In this document: piece by piece, positions 1 through 8,704 of the stretch | Layout: the number at the start of each line of letters is the position of its first letter | How positions within the stretch are numbered: the first letter of the stretch is position 1 | NCBI RefSeq assembly: GCF_900100785.1 | Contig: NZ_FNCP01000023.1 | Location: 20,035 to 84,034, forward strand | Direction of reading: 5' to 3' | DNA length: 64,000 bases | Source: Desulfosporosinus hippei DSM 8344 | GTDB lineage: Bacteria; Bacillota; Desulfitobacteriia; Desulfitobacteriales; Desulfitobacteriaceae | The notes under the pieces: generated by a model | Seen by the model: the letters and a program-made list of their open reading frames with translations, nothing else | Told to the model about the DNA's origin: nothing | The model's database searches: none | Translations under genes and position numbers: made by a program

Positions 1-776
1 TTTCTCCGCTCATCCTCTGGGGTAATTCCCATATACTTCTTGTATAGTCTGGAGAAATAACTTGGGTTCTGGTACCCTACCCTATAGGCTATATCTGTAA
101 TTTTAAAATCTGTATTGACTAATAGTTTTCGCGCTTGGGTCAGTCGATAATTAATCAGGTAAATACTAAAGTTTTCGCCGGTTACTTCTTTAAACAAGCG
201 GCTGAAATACTCAGGAGACCGATACACCTGGCCGGCAACATCCGCCAGGGAAATGGCTTTGTCGAAATGTTCATGAATATAAATTAAGGCCTTTTCAATA
301 AATTGATTGTTGGTATCAATATGCTCACCGGCATACTCTGTCAAAGCTTTTTGGGCCGCACGTTCCAACTGATCCGCAATTCTTGGTCTGTCATATTGGG
401 TATAACGATCCTCTTCGATTTTTACCAGTATTTCAATTAATTCCGAGCTTCGTAACTCAGACTTTAAGATGTATTCCTTAGCACCACAGGTAATTGCTTG
501 TTTAGCGTAGGAAAAATCAGCGTAATTTGTCAAGATAACAAATTCCGTCTGAGGCAGTACTTTCTTTATATTTTTCATCGCCGTAATTCCATCCATTTTC
601 GGCATCCTGATATCCATGATCACCACATCAGGCTTCTCTTTCACAGCCAGCTCTTGGGCCTGCAAACCATCAGAGGCGATTCCAACAATCTCTAACTTGG
701 TATTTTTATCTTTCAGACAATAGTTCAGCCACTCCCGAATGGGCAGTTCATCATCTGCAATGACAATTCTTAACAT
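1..776 (-). CDS. YesN-like response regulator (AraC-type), 3' end beyond the window
   Basis: The reverse strand reads an N-terminal receiver domain (MLRIVIADDE, phospho-acceptor region VVIMDIRMPKMDG) followed by two AraC-type helix-turn-helix motifs (SLADVAGQVYRSPEYFSRLF and ITDIAYRVGYQNPSYFSRLY). About 258 residues are visible and the stop lies left of base 1. The ATG at 776 has AGGAGG 5 bases upstream, overlapping the stop codon of the sensor kinase gene, so the two are translationally coupled. YesN-type regulators usually activate transport or catabolic genes after phosphorylation by a YesM-type kinase. The target is not visible here. Confidence 0.93.
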   Translation of the reverse strand, partial: MLRIVIADDELPIREWLNYCLKDKNTKLEIVGIASDGLQAQELAVKEKPDVVIMDIRMPKMDGITAMKNIKKVLPQTEFVILTNYADFSYAKQAITCGAKEYILKSELRSSELIEILVKIEEDRYTQYDRPRIADQLERAAQKALTEYAGEHIDTNNQFIEKALIYIHEHFDKAISLADVAGQVYRSPEYFSRLFKEVTGENFSIYLINYRLTQARKLLVNTDFKITDIAYRVGYQNPSYFSRLYKKYMGITPEDERR

Positions 777-784
777 AGTTCCTC

Positions 785-2503
785 CTAAGCATAGTGTAAT
801 TTAAGAATCACTATAGTTCCTTCCGGTTCATTCTGTTCAATGGTCAGACCGTAGGCGCCTCCGTAAAGAATTCTAATTCGTTCATGCACATTTAAAATTC
901 CTACTCTGCTCATTTGAACCTCTTTATTAAAGATCTCGGTAATTTTCTCTTGGCTCATGCCGATTCCGTTGTCGGAAATCTTGATATATAAATCATCATC
1001 TGCTAATTCAGCTTCCACCTTAATCACAATCAATCGATTGACCTGCAAACCGTAAAAAATAGCATTTTCAATAATTGGCTGCAGGATAAAGGAGGGAATC
1101 TGAGCATTTAAGGTGTTTTCTGCCAGTAAAAATTCTACGAGAAAGGCGTTGGCATATCTCATCTTTTGCAGAACTACATAGTCCTCCAAATGCTTAACCT
1201 CATCCCTTAACAGGACGAATTCATCCCCGCGGGACAGTACCCTGCGCAACAGCTTAGAAAAATGATAAAGCATCTCCTCAGCTTCTTTGTTTTTCCCCAT
1301 TTCCACATAAAAGCGAATAGAGCTTAAGGTGTTATAGATAAAATGGGGGTTAATTTGAGCTCGCAAAAAATCAAGCTCCAGCAAACGTTTTTGTCGTTCA
1401 TTGTTGATGTTTTCTTTAAGCAAAAAATTCACCCGCTGAATCAGTTCATTAAAGGAAATGGAGATTTCCGAAAACTCCTTATAAGTACTATCCTGAATTT
1501 GAATGGAAAGATTACCATCGTTGAATTCAGTCATTTTGTTTCTGAGTAAACTTAAGGGTTCCGCAATCTTTCTTGCGACAACGCATAGTACCACACCCGT
1601 CAGTAAAGTGCATAAAATCCCAAAGGCAATTAAAAACAGCTCAATTTTTTTGAGCGGCAGCAAGGCACTTGCTAAAGAAACCGACTCCACAAGGTACCAG
1701 CCGCAACCGCTGATCGGTTGAGAAATAAAGAGCTTATCATCTTGCAAATAATAGTTATTCAGCTTGTTTTTGCTATTGGCTTCCACAAAGCTATTCAGCT
1801 TTTCAGTGATTTTATCTTTATCCTGGTGAGAAATGATCAGCCCATCCTGGTCAACGATAAAGAAATCTTTTTCTTCATTGGTCAAGCGAATATAATTATC
1901 ACCCAGTAGTTTTTCATTGACGTTTAACAAGAGCACCCCATAGTCTTGTTTGGAAATATAGTCTTCAACTTTTCTGGCTACCTGGAAATAATAATTATTT
2001 CCCCCTGTGGAGGTAAAGTAAGACTTGATAGGAAAAATTTCACTACCCTGTCCATTTTCCAGAACTTTGTCTAAGGCTGCTAAGTCAGCCTCCTGATTGG
2101 AGGACATGGAATAGGAGGTGGAATAGGTATTGCCGCGCTTATCGATCAAATGGGCGTCGATGAGCATGGCCGTACTTCGATAAGACCAGATGTAACCTGA
2201 CATAATTCCTTCAATTTTCAGAAGCTGTTCCTTGTTGGCCCTCTCTCCGTCAGAGCTTTTTTTCAGTGATTCAATAATACTTGTATCATAGGCAATGCGG
2301 CTGGCCAGAACTTCAACATCCTTTAATTCTTGATTGATCCTGATGGCAATCTGCTGAAGCATATTAGTGTTCAGCTGAATCACTTCTTTGAGAATCACTG
2401 ATTCCGCATATTTATAAGTCGAATAGGCCAAAAAGGCAATGAGGCATTGGAGAATGATAAACAGCATAATGAATAACTGCAGAATTAAACTTCTTTTTTT
2501 CAT
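785..2503 (-). CDS. YesM-family sensor histidine kinase
   Basis: This is a membrane sensor kinase. An N-terminal membrane segment (about residues 8-28) is followed by a roughly 240-residue extracytoplasmic dCache-like region, a second membrane segment (LFLIAFGILCTLLTGVVLCV), a HAMP segment, the His_kinase motif with its phospho-acceptor His (AQINPHFIYNTL), and an HATPase domain (N box ENAIFYGL, G1 box SDNGIGM). I chose ATG 2503 because GAAGGA lies about 9 bases upstream; an in-frame TTG at 2509 is too close to it. The gene ends 8 bases before the response regulator start, so the two form one unit. The ligand is unknown. Confidence 0.93.
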   Translation of the reverse strand: MKKRSLILQLFIMLFIILQCLIAFLAYSTYKYAESVILKEVIQLNTNMLQQIAIRINQELKDVEVLASRIAYDTSIIESLKKSSDGERANKEQLLKIEGIMSGYIWSYRSTAMLIDAHLIDKRGNTYSTSYSMSSNQEADLAALDKVLENGQGSEIFPIKSYFTSTGGNNYYFQVARKVEDYISKQDYGVLLLNVNEKLLGDNYIRLTNEEKDFFIVDQDGLIISHQDKDKITEKLNSFVEANSKNKLNNYYLQDDKLFISQPISGCGWYLVESVSLASALLPLKKIELFLIAFGILCTLLTGVVLCVVARKIAEPLSLLRNKMTEFNDGNLSIQIQDSTYKEFSEISISFNELIQRVNFLLKENINNERQKRLLELDFLRAQINPHFIYNTLSSIRFYVEMGKNKEAEEMLYHFSKLLRRVLSRGDEFVLLRDEVKHLEDYVVLQKMRYANAFLVEFLLAENTLNAQIPSFILQPIIENAIFYGLQVNRLIVIKVEAELADDDLYIKISDNGIGMSQEKITEIFNKEVQMSRVGILNVHERIRILYGGAYGLTIEQNEPEGTIVILKLHYA

Positions 2504-2656
2504 TTGCAATTTTCCTTCAATCTGGGATTCTTGCGCGAAGCTTCTTAAGAAATAAATTCGACAAGGCTTGGAATTACCCTTCCGCCCTTGTTAAAGTGCA
2601 ACAACTATTTAGGACTTATAATCTAAGCAACATTTTGCTTTAGCGACTAGGGTAGA

Positions 2657-2717
2657 GTTCCCCATAAAAATATGACACCCCCAAAGTATTTTGGTGACGT
2701 CATATTTTTATGGGAAC
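2657..2717. repeat. 19-20 bp inverted repeat in a non-coding gap
   Basis: The arms at 2657-2676 and 2699-2717 are complementary over 19 bases with one extra C. The 22-base loop contains CAAAGTATTTTGGTGA. It lies between the formate dehydrogenase terminator and the sensor kinase start and has no T-run, so it is not a simple terminator. It could be a regulator site or part of the kinase leader. A related loop/arm core (CAAAGTATTGGTGA) occurs in the inverted repeat at 5691-5740. Confidence 0.6.
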
Positions 2718-2921
2718 CTGGAAAACGAGTACCAAAGCAAATTTTAAGTTATTGGCACCAGTCATGTAGCTCACTTTAGGGCGATCCTAATTGTCAGCCC
2801 CCCGCACAACTCCCATAACTCTACGCAGAGATCGTCACGCCGGTTTCGTAACCAGGTGGGGCAACAACCTCAAAGAGACTCATACGGCCTTTAAGATTGC
2901 ACCAAAGTATGCATGCTAAGC
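2718..2921. other. Non-coding gap, GC-richer and possibly structured
   Basis: No credible ORF is present. Between about 2770 and 2890 the sequence is richer in GC than its surroundings and contains short hairpins, for example CTCT/AGAG around 2820-2831 and GGTT/AACC around 2845-2855. I do not recognise it as a known riboswitch. It might be the end of a lost mobile element. Function unknown. Confidence 0.25.
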
Positions 2922-2949
2922 AAAAGGCGCCAATCAACTGATCGGCGCC
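2922..2949 (-). terminator. Rho-independent terminator of the formate dehydrogenase gene
   Basis: On the reverse strand an 11-bp stem (GGCGCCGATCA / TGATTGGCGCC, one mismatch) with a very short loop is followed by TTTT. It lies 10 bases after the fdhF stop codon. Confidence 0.85.
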
Positions 2950-2958
2950 CTTAGTTAA

Positions 2959-5640
2959 TCAGGCGATTTTTGTGATTTTTACTCCGCAAGCTTTATACTC
3001 ATAGGTCTTGGATACCTTATCCGCAGCTGCATTGGTTAAGACATTCGTAGGGGTCTCCATATAATGGAATGTCATAAAAATCATCCCCTGGGGTACCCGC
3101 TCAGTTATGCGGATTTTCGTTTCCAGTTCTCCCCGCCGGGAGGCCACCTTAACACGTTCCCCCTCTTTAACGTCCAGGTGTTTAGCATCTAAGGGATTAA
3201 TCTCAGCAAGTTCTTCGGGAGCATAACTTTCCAGAGCTTCTGAATTTTGGGTAAACACGTTGTAATGAGAGAGTTTGCGTCCGGTATTTAATACGAAGGG
3301 ATACTCTTCATCCGGCAGTTCATTGGCTGCCTGATACTCTATAGGCATAAAGAGTCCTTTACCGCGAGAGAAGGTTTCTTGATGGAGGACCTTGCTCCCG
3401 GGATGGTCCAGACCCGGCACCGGCCACTGCAAGCCTTGCGTCCCCAGACGTTGGTGAGTAATTCCGGCATAGAGAGGGGTAAGGCTGGCTACTTCCTGCA
3501 TAACCTCTTCGGAAGAATCATAGGAGGATAGATAACCCATACGGTTGGCAAGTTCAATAATGATCTCCCCATCCGTCCTAGCCTTGCCAATGGGCTTGAT
3601 GGCCTGATTAACCATTTGTACCCGCCGCTCCGCATTGGTAAAGGTGCCGGTCTTCTCGGCAAAACTGGCTCCCGGCAGCACCACATCGGCCAGTTTTGCT
3701 GTCTCTGACATAAAGATGTCTTGAACAACAATGAAATCCAGGGACTCTAAGCCTTTGCGGACATGATTGGCATCGGCATCAGTGATGACAGGGTCCTCAC
3801 CCATTATATACATGGCACGCAGATCTTTGTTAATGGCAGCTTTGAACATATCGGGAAGCATGAGTCCCATATTAGGATCGAGGGAAACGCCCCAGGCTGC
3901 TTCAAATTTCTTGCGTACCTCCGGATTTACCACCTTCTGATAGCCGGGGTAATCGCCGGGCAGAGCTCCCATATCGCAAGAGCCTTGCACATTATTTTGT
4001 CCGCGCAAAGGGTTAACTCCGGAACACTCTTTACCAACATTCCCCGTCAGCATAGCCAGGTTGGCCAGACTCATTACATTGTCCGTACCGGTGGTGTGCT
4101 CCGTAATCCCCAAGGTATAGAAAATCATGGCCCGGTCTGCCGTAGCATAAATCCTGGCCGCTTCCTCAAGTTGTTCCACAGGAACCCCGGTGATTTGACT
4201 TACTGTTTCCGGCGGATAGTTGGCCAGATTATCCCGGAACTTAGCAAAACCTTCCGTCCTTGCTTCAATAAAGGAAGGATCTTCCCAGCCATTAGCCAGG
4301 ATAATGTTCATGATGCCGTTAATAAGGGCGACATCCGTCCCCGGGCGAAGTCTTAACCAAAGATGGGAGCTCTCCGCCAGCTCAATCTGCCGGGGATCGA
4401 CGACGATCAGCTTGGCTCCTTTGGCTAAGGCTTGTTTCATCTTTGTCCCCACGATCGGGTGGGCTTCCGTAGGATTTGCTCCGATGACGAACATCACCTG
4501 GGCATTGGGAATTTCTTCGAAGGAGTTAGTTGACGCTCCCGAACCAAAGGAAACGGCCAGACCGGCGACTGTGGGAGCGTGGCAGACCCTGGCGCAATGA
4601 TCAATATTATTGGTTCCGATAACCCCACGCATAAATTTTTGCATGAGGTAATTTTCTTCGTTGGTGCAGTGGGCCGAACTTAAGGCCGCCAGAGCATTTG
4701 CCCCGTAATTTTCCTTGATTTCGCGGAACTTTGCCGCCACCAAATCTAACGCCTCATCCCATTCCGCGGGCACCAGCACCCCATCTTTGCGAATCAAAGG
4801 GGTGGTTAAGCGGTTCGGGTTATAAATCATATCCATTCCGAAGCGGCCTTTGACACATAAAGCTTTGCCGTTGACCGGGGCATTGGGATTTGAGGTAACC
4901 CCAATTACTTTGCCGTCTTTCACATTGAGATCAAAGTTACAGCCTGTTCCACAAAACGGGCAGGTTGTTTGAACTCTTTTCACTTCCCAGGGACGTCCTT
5001 CGCCAATCATCTTCTTCTCGCTTAGTGCACCTACCGGGCAGACTGAAACACATGAACCGCAGAAAACACACTCGGATTCGTGATAAGGAAGATTAAAAGC
5101 CGGACCTACCTGAGTATCGAACCCCCGGAAGGAAAAATCCAAAACGCTCCGGCCTTGTATCTCCTCACACACTCGAATACATTTGCCGCACAAGATACAT
5201 TTATTAGGATCCCTGACAATGAAGGGATTCCCGTCGTCCAGGGGCAGTCTGCGGCGTTCGCCCTGATAAAGTTTTCCGGTAACACCATATTCATAGGCGT
5301 ACTTAGCCAAAGAACAATCCCCCATCTTTTGACAAGTCATACAATTCAAGGGATGATTCGTCACCAACAGCTCCAAAATAGTTTTTCGGGCTGCCCGGAC
5401 TTTGGGATTTTGGGTTTGCACCACCATGCCCTGGACTGCTTGGGTTACACAGGACGGAGGAAGATTGCGCATTCCTTCGATTTGGACAATACACAAACGA
5501 CAGGAACCAGCAGAGGTAAGTTCCGGGTCATTACACAACGTAGGAATTGGAATATCATGCATCCTACAGGCTTCAAGTACGGTCGTTCCCTGGGGTACGC
5601 TCACTTCGCGTCCATCAATTGTTAAGGTAAACCACTCCAA
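2959..5640 (-). CDS. fdhF: Formate dehydrogenase alpha subunit, Cys-type, with N-terminal Fe-S domains
   Basis: An 893-residue molybdopterin oxidoreductase for formate/CO2 interconversion in the cytoplasm. In order: plant-type [2Fe-2S] domain (Cys36, 47, 50, 64), His-Cys3 cluster segment (HPLNCMTCQKMGDC), two ferredoxin clusters (CILCGKCIRVC, CVFCGSCVSVC), the [4Fe-4S] site of the Mo domain (CPFCGTGC), and the bis-MGD domains. The metal ligand is Cys (CARVCHAPTVAGL), where many formate dehydrogenases have selenocysteine. GGAG precedes the ATG. No NADH- or hydrogenase-linked partner subunit lies next to it, so its electron partner must be encoded elsewhere. Family assignment is secure; the exact physiological acceptor is not. 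Confidence 0.93.
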   Translation of the reverse strand: MEWFTLTIDGREVSVPQGTTVLEACRMHDIPIPTLCNDPELTSAGSCRLCIVQIEGMRNLPPSCVTQAVQGMVVQTQNPKVRAARKTILELLVTNHPLNCMTCQKMGDCSLAKYAYEYGVTGKLYQGERRRLPLDDGNPFIVRDPNKCILCGKCIRVCEEIQGRSVLDFSFRGFDTQVGPAFNLPYHESECVFCGSCVSVCPVGALSEKKMIGEGRPWEVKRVQTTCPFCGTGCNFDLNVKDGKVIGVTSNPNAPVNGKALCVKGRFGMDMIYNPNRLTTPLIRKDGVLVPAEWDEALDLVAAKFREIKENYGANALAALSSAHCTNEENYLMQKFMRGVIGTNNIDHCARVCHAPTVAGLAVSFGSGASTNSFEEIPNAQVMFVIGANPTEAHPIVGTKMKQALAKGAKLIVVDPRQIELAESSHLWLRLRPGTDVALINGIMNIILANGWEDPSFIEARTEGFAKFRDNLANYPPETVSQITGVPVEQLEEAARIYATADRAMIFYTLGITEHTTGTDNVMSLANLAMLTGNVGKECSGVNPLRGQNNVQGSCDMGALPGDYPGYQKVVNPEVRKKFEAAWGVSLDPNMGLMLPDMFKAAINKDLRAMYIMGEDPVITDADANHVRKGLESLDFIVVQDIFMSETAKLADVVLPGASFAEKTGTFTNAERRVQMVNQAIKPIGKARTDGEIIIELANRMGYLSSYDSSEEVMQEVASLTPLYAGITHQRLGTQGLQWPVPGLDHPGSKVLHQETFSRGKGLFMPIEYQAANELPDEEYPFVLNTGRKLSHYNVFTQNSEALESYAPEELAEINPLDAKHLDVKEGERVKVASRRGELETKIRITERVPQGMIFMTFHYMETPTNVLTNAAADKVSKTYEYKACGVKITKIA

Positions 5641-5690
5641 AATATCTCACTCCTCATTTGTAATCTTAGCAATATCGCCTATATTACTTA

Positions 5691-5740
5691 AAAATCACCA
5701 ATACGTTGTTTTTCTGCTTAAACAAAGTATTGGTGATTTT
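5691..5740. promoter_or_regulatory. Perfect 14-bp inverted repeat upstream of the formate dehydrogenase gene
   Basis: The arms AAAATCACCAATAC (5691-5704) and GTATTGGTGATTTT (5727-5740) are perfectly complementary across a 22-base loop, centred about 75 bases before the fdhF start. No coding sequence uses it. A regulator-binding site or leader hairpin for fdhF is the likely role (inference). Confidence 0.5.
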
Positions 5741-5931
5741 AAAACGTTAGAGACTTGGTCTATACTCCATAAACACATGTGCCGCAAACAACCAGGAACT
5801 TACTCCTTTATCGTACATAATATAATGGTTATAAAACAATATAATATAACGCTTATGAAACTTATTATAGCCTGTTTTGTACATATATGCTAGTCATAAC
5901 TTTGACTTTTATGGGAAAATTCACACAAGAA

Positions 5932-5985
5932 TCACATTCCATTACTTTCCAGTAACTCCCGGAGTAAATTCATGCAGACAGCTTC
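5932..5985 (-). pseudogene. Remnant of the 3' end of a hydroxylase FAD-subunit gene
   Basis: The reverse strand reads AVCMNLLRELLESNGM-stop, almost the same as the last residues of the intact FAD subunit ending at 7422 (VVCMNLLRDFLESNGI-stop). The DNA matches over about 55 bases with few differences, including the stop position. The rest of the gene is missing. A partial second copy of the hydroxylase gene once lay here. Confidence 0.75.
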
Positions 5986-6072
5986 TTCCAAGGATGACGG
6001 GTGCTAAAAGCCCAAAAACAACAATTTCAACTGGTTCAACAACAACTGCAGCAAGCCCTTCAACAATTAAAG

Positions 6073-6111
6073 GCGTCCTCCTTTCACTATCTAACAGTGG
6101 AGAGAGGACGC
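6073..6111 (+). terminator. Hairpin, probable forward-strand terminator
   Basis: Arms at 6073-6088 and 6096-6111 (GCGTCCTC...CACT / AGTG...GAGGACGC, about 13 of 16 paired) are followed by TTTAG. Just before it, about 6001-6072, the forward strand reads a Gln-rich coiled-coil stretch (QQQLQQALQQLK) without a start. That stretch may be the tail of a lost gene that this hairpin terminated. Confidence 0.45.
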
Positions 6112-6143
6112 TTTAGTATTAGCTCAACCCTTTATCTATGCCT

Positions 6144-6311
6144 TTAACCATTATTAAATAGTATATCTAGGATGAATTGCGCCCGTTCCTCCTGTGGGAT
6201 ACCTAATAGAAGCACCGCCTGGCTGTAGTTCAAATTTGGATTCGGATACGAATTTGAGGAGTTAGCAAAACATTCCTCTAAAACCCCGGATTTGTCAAAG
6301 TTTTACTATCA
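6144..6311 (-). pseudogene. DUF3102-type protein, C-terminal remnant
   Basis: The reverse strand is open for about 55 codons and reads EECFANSSNSYP then LNYSQAVLLLGIPQEERAQF, ending in a stop at 6144. This matches the start of the larger DUF3102-like gene at 29089 (EELASPNSDSYP ... LTYTQALILLGIPEEEREEF). A stop codon at about 6312 cuts it off and no ribosome-binding site or start is present, so it is debris rather than a gene. Confidence 0.7.
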
Positions 6312-6342
6312 CTAACGGTTACAATAATATTCTAACGGCTTG

Positions 6343-7071
6343 TTAGACTCTTTTAATAGCTCCAAAAGCTGCAAAACATGAATTCTTGTGTAGCAGTTCA
6401 ATATGGTCAAATCCAACTTTTCGAAGCAAGTCCAATTGATATGTGACGGAACGAGGCGAATCCTCTTTGTCAATATAGGAAAATACGTTGTTTTTATACT
6501 CCTCTCCGCCAATTGAGCACAAATATGCTCCATATCTATCCCACATCATCTTTTGAACTTGCTTGGTTTCATGGGATACTAAATCCGTAATCCAAACACT
6601 TCCGCCTGGTGCTGTCAATCTATAAATCTTATGGAACACATTTTCCCAGTCTTGATCATCTCGCAGGTGATGTAAGACAGCAGCAGCCAGGATAATATCG
6701 TACCTTTGGTCCGGTAAATCGAGCATGCGGAAATCACATTGAAATGTTCTGATTTCACCCGAATTGGCCGCCGCAATCCTAGTATGTGCCCTGTCGAGCA
6801 TAGGTTGACTTAAGTCAACAAGGTCACAATCAAAGGGACTGGCATACTGAAGAAGTTTTAAAGTGTTGTTGCCGGCTCCACAGCCTATATCCAGGACTTT
6901 TTTGATGTCTGTAGTACTTGATACCGCAGCTTGGGTAATTAACTCCATAGCAAGCGGAGCATCGACTGTGGAAACCTGTCCAGTATCAAGACTTGAGAAA
7001 CGATCAACATCGTTGTCAAATCGCTTCCTGATGTCTTCTAAAGTTGACTTATCTTTAAAATGTGTTTTCAT
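6343..7071 (-). CDS. Class I SAM-dependent methyltransferase
   Basis: A 242-residue Rossmann-fold methyltransferase. It shows the SAM-binding motif I (VLDIGCGAGNNTL), the acidic motif II region (DLVDLSQPMLDRA), AAAVLHHLRDD and the post-motif GGSVWITDL. The fold resembles CmoA-like and UbiE-like enzymes, but the substrate cannot be told. The ATG at 7071 has GGGAGGG about 6 bases upstream. It stands alone between two stretches of gene debris and follows directly on a broken FAD-linked oxidase. Confidence 0.88.
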   Translation of the reverse strand: MKTHFKDKSTLEDIRKRFDNDVDRFSSLDTGQVSTVDAPLAMELITQAAVSSTTDIKKVLDIGCGAGNNTLKLLQYASPFDCDLVDLSQPMLDRAHTRIAAANSGEIRTFQCDFRMLDLPDQRYDIILAAAVLHHLRDDQDWENVFHKIYRLTAPGGSVWITDLVSHETKQVQKMMWDRYGAYLCSIGGEEYKNNVFSYIDKEDSPRSVTYQLDLLRKVGFDHIELLHKNSCFAAFGAIKRV

Positions 7072-7098
7072 ATTAATCCCTCCCAGGTGGTTGTAACG

Positions 7099-7322
7099 TC
7101 ATAGGTCATCACATCCTCCGCCCAGAGTGTATCCGACAACTCCCACTGTAGGACAGGTTCCGCCGGGAAATGGATAGCCTTCTGCTCCCGCATAATTATA
7201 CACCTCTTGGTTGGCAGCTCCGCTTTGAATACATAAAGTATGGTTAGCTTTATCAAGCTTGATTCCCTTCATCGGACTGACATCTATCACCAGGGCGAGA
7301 TTTCCTGTCGAGTATCCTTCAC
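7099..7322 (-). pseudogene. Fragment of a BBE/PCMH-type FAD-linked oxidase
   Basis: The reverse strand reads CEGYSTGN, LVIDVSPMKGIKLD and PFPGGTCPTVGVVGYTLGGG, which is the FAD-binding core of berberine-bridge-like oxidases. It covers only about 70 of the usual 440 or more residues. The N-terminal part is replaced by the repeat hairpin at 7321-7350, and the C-terminal end is a stop just after the GGG motif, with a short internal deletion before CDDL. No intact copy is in the window. Confidence 0.75.
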
Positions 7323-7369
7323 AGAACGCCCCTATCCAGGGGCGTTCTGTTGGTGTCAGTTCAGAATGC
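7321..7369. repeat. Terminator-like hairpin plus 19-base tail, repeated at 29031
   Basis: A perfect 13-bp hairpin (7321-7333 / 7338-7350, core AACGCCCC/GGGGCGTT) is followed by TGGTGTCAGTTCAGAATGC. The same arrangement, with a related hairpin core and 18 of 19 tail bases, occurs at 29031-29079. Both copies border truncated genes. It may be the 3' end plus terminator of a small dispersed gene (reverse-strand reading HSELTPK-stop at the second copy). Confidence 0.55.
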
Positions 7370-7421
7370 ATCGTTCAATATAATCCTCAGATAGAAAGAG
7401 CTCTCATCTTAACGAAAAGAA

Positions 7422-8243
7422 TCAGATTCCATTGCTTTCCAGGAAATCCCGCAGTAAATTCATGCAGACAACCTTGCGATACTCTGCGGAAATTCTCCCC
7501 CTGATGGGAAGGATTGCCTGATCATAGGCTCTCAGATATTCTTCCTTAACAGCTTTTTTGGCTTCTTCAATAGTCTTACCACTAAGCATAGCGTCAAGAT
7601 CAGGCCGTCTGATCACAACCTCGCTGATTGCCCCGAAGGCAGTCTGACAGTTGACAATCCTGCCGCCCTCTATCTCAAGGATGCCGGCAAAGGATACCCT
7701 GGAAATTGCCAAGGCATTTCTTGCCCCAACCTTCTTGTAATAGTAATTATTGAGGCCGATTTTAGGCATCAGAATCTCCGCCAGAAGTTCATCAGCCTGC
7801 AGGGACGTTTTATTTCTGCCCAGATAGAACTCACTTATGGGAATGACTCGTTCCCCTCTGCTGCTGACCAGGCGCAGTTTAGAATCCGTGGCCCAAAATA
7901 CCAAGGCACTGTCCGCTTTAGGGGAGCCATTGCAGATATTGCCGCCAACCGTGCCCAGGTTGCGAATGGCAGGTGCCGCTATCTGGGATACAGCTGCTTT
8001 CAAAATTGCCGGAGCCAGCTCACTTTCTTGAATAGCTGTAAAAGTACAGGCAGCTCCAATCCGAATATATTCTCCATCCTCAGTGATTTTTTTCAGTTCA
8101 GATAGATTGTTCAGGAAGAGATATCCGGCCTTTTCATCCCCTTTAATCATCAAATCAGTTCCTCCGGCGTAAGGAGTGACTGCCTCCCGGGCCCGGATTG
8201 CCAGGGCTTCCTGCAAGGATACCGGATGATAACTCTTTACCAT
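7422..8243 (-). CDS. Molybdenum hydroxylase FAD-binding subunit (XdhB/CoxM type)
   Basis: The FAD subunit (273 residues) of a xanthine dehydrogenase-family enzyme; it passes electrons from the Fe-S subunit to the final acceptor. FAD-binding motifs are AGGTDLMI near residue 27 and RNLGTVGGNICNGSPKADSA near residue 95, followed by a CO_deh_flav_C domain. The start overlaps the stop of the [2Fe-2S] subunit gene by 7 bases. It is the last gene of the xdhA-xdhC-xdhB-type group. A decayed copy of its 3' end lies at 5932. Confidence 0.92.
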   Translation of the reverse strand: MVKSYHPVSLQEALAIRAREAVTPYAGGTDLMIKGDEKAGYLFLNNLSELKKITEDGEYIRIGAACTFTAIQESELAPAILKAAVSQIAAPAIRNLGTVGGNICNGSPKADSALVFWATDSKLRLVSSRGERVIPISEFYLGRNKTSLQADELLAEILMPKIGLNNYYYKKVGARNALAISRVSFAGILEIEGGRIVNCQTAFGAISEVVIRRPDLDAMLSGKTIEEAKKAVKEEYLRAYDQAILPIRGRISAEYRKVVCMNLLRDFLESNGI

Positions 8244-8704
8244 AGTCCTTTCCCCTCCTCTGCGGCAATGCTGATTGCCTGGACAATGGCATTATAACCG
8301 GTACACCGGCAAAGATTCCCGGAAATACCGGCCCGGATCTCAGCTTCCGTAGGGTTGGGATTTTTCGCCAGTATGCATTCAGAGGCCAAAATCATACCGG
8401 GAATGCAAAACCCACACTGGACAGCACTGACTGAGGCATAGGCCTTGTCCAGAGCTGCAAAACGCTCAGTTTCACGGTAGCCCTCAATGGTGGTAACTGT
8501 ACTTCCTTCAATACTGCCCAGGGCTACCAGACAAGAGTTGACCAGCTGGCCATCCAGAATGACTGAGCAAGCCCCGCATTCACCTTCTTTACAACCACAC
8601 TTAACTCCGGTAATCCGGAATTCCTGGCGCAGGACATCGAGCAAACGCTGGTTTGCTTGGGCCTGCGAGACGACCTCTTGGCCATTAAGTCTAAACTTGA
8701 CCAT
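8237..8704 (-). CDS. Molybdenum hydroxylase [2Fe-2S] subunit (XdhC/CoxS type)
   Basis: A 155-residue two-cluster iron-sulfur subunit. The plant-type cluster ligands are in CGCKEGECGACSVILDG with a later Cys in NSCLVAL, and the second cluster is in VQCGFCIPGMI and GNLCRCTGYNAI. It relays electrons between the molybdenum and FAD subunits. The start codon overlaps the stop of the large subunit (TAATG), so the three genes are translationally coupled. Confidence 0.93.
   Translation of the reverse strand: MVKFRLNGQEVVSQAQANQRLLDVLRQEFRITGVKCGCKEGECGACSVILDGQLVNSCLVALGSIEGSTVTTIEGYRETERFAALDKAYASVSAVQCGFCIPGMILASECILAKNPNPTEAEIRAGISGNLCRCTGYNAIVQAISIAAEEGKGLW

Noticed and set aside
2718..2921. GC-rich segment considered as a molybdenum-cofactor riboswitch or mobile element end
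   Set aside because: I could not match the conserved core of any known riboswitch, and no element termini or transposase are visible.
3763..5893. Long forward-strand reading frames opposite fdhF
   Set aside because: They are antisense shadows; the reverse frame has complete Fe-S and molybdopterin motifs.
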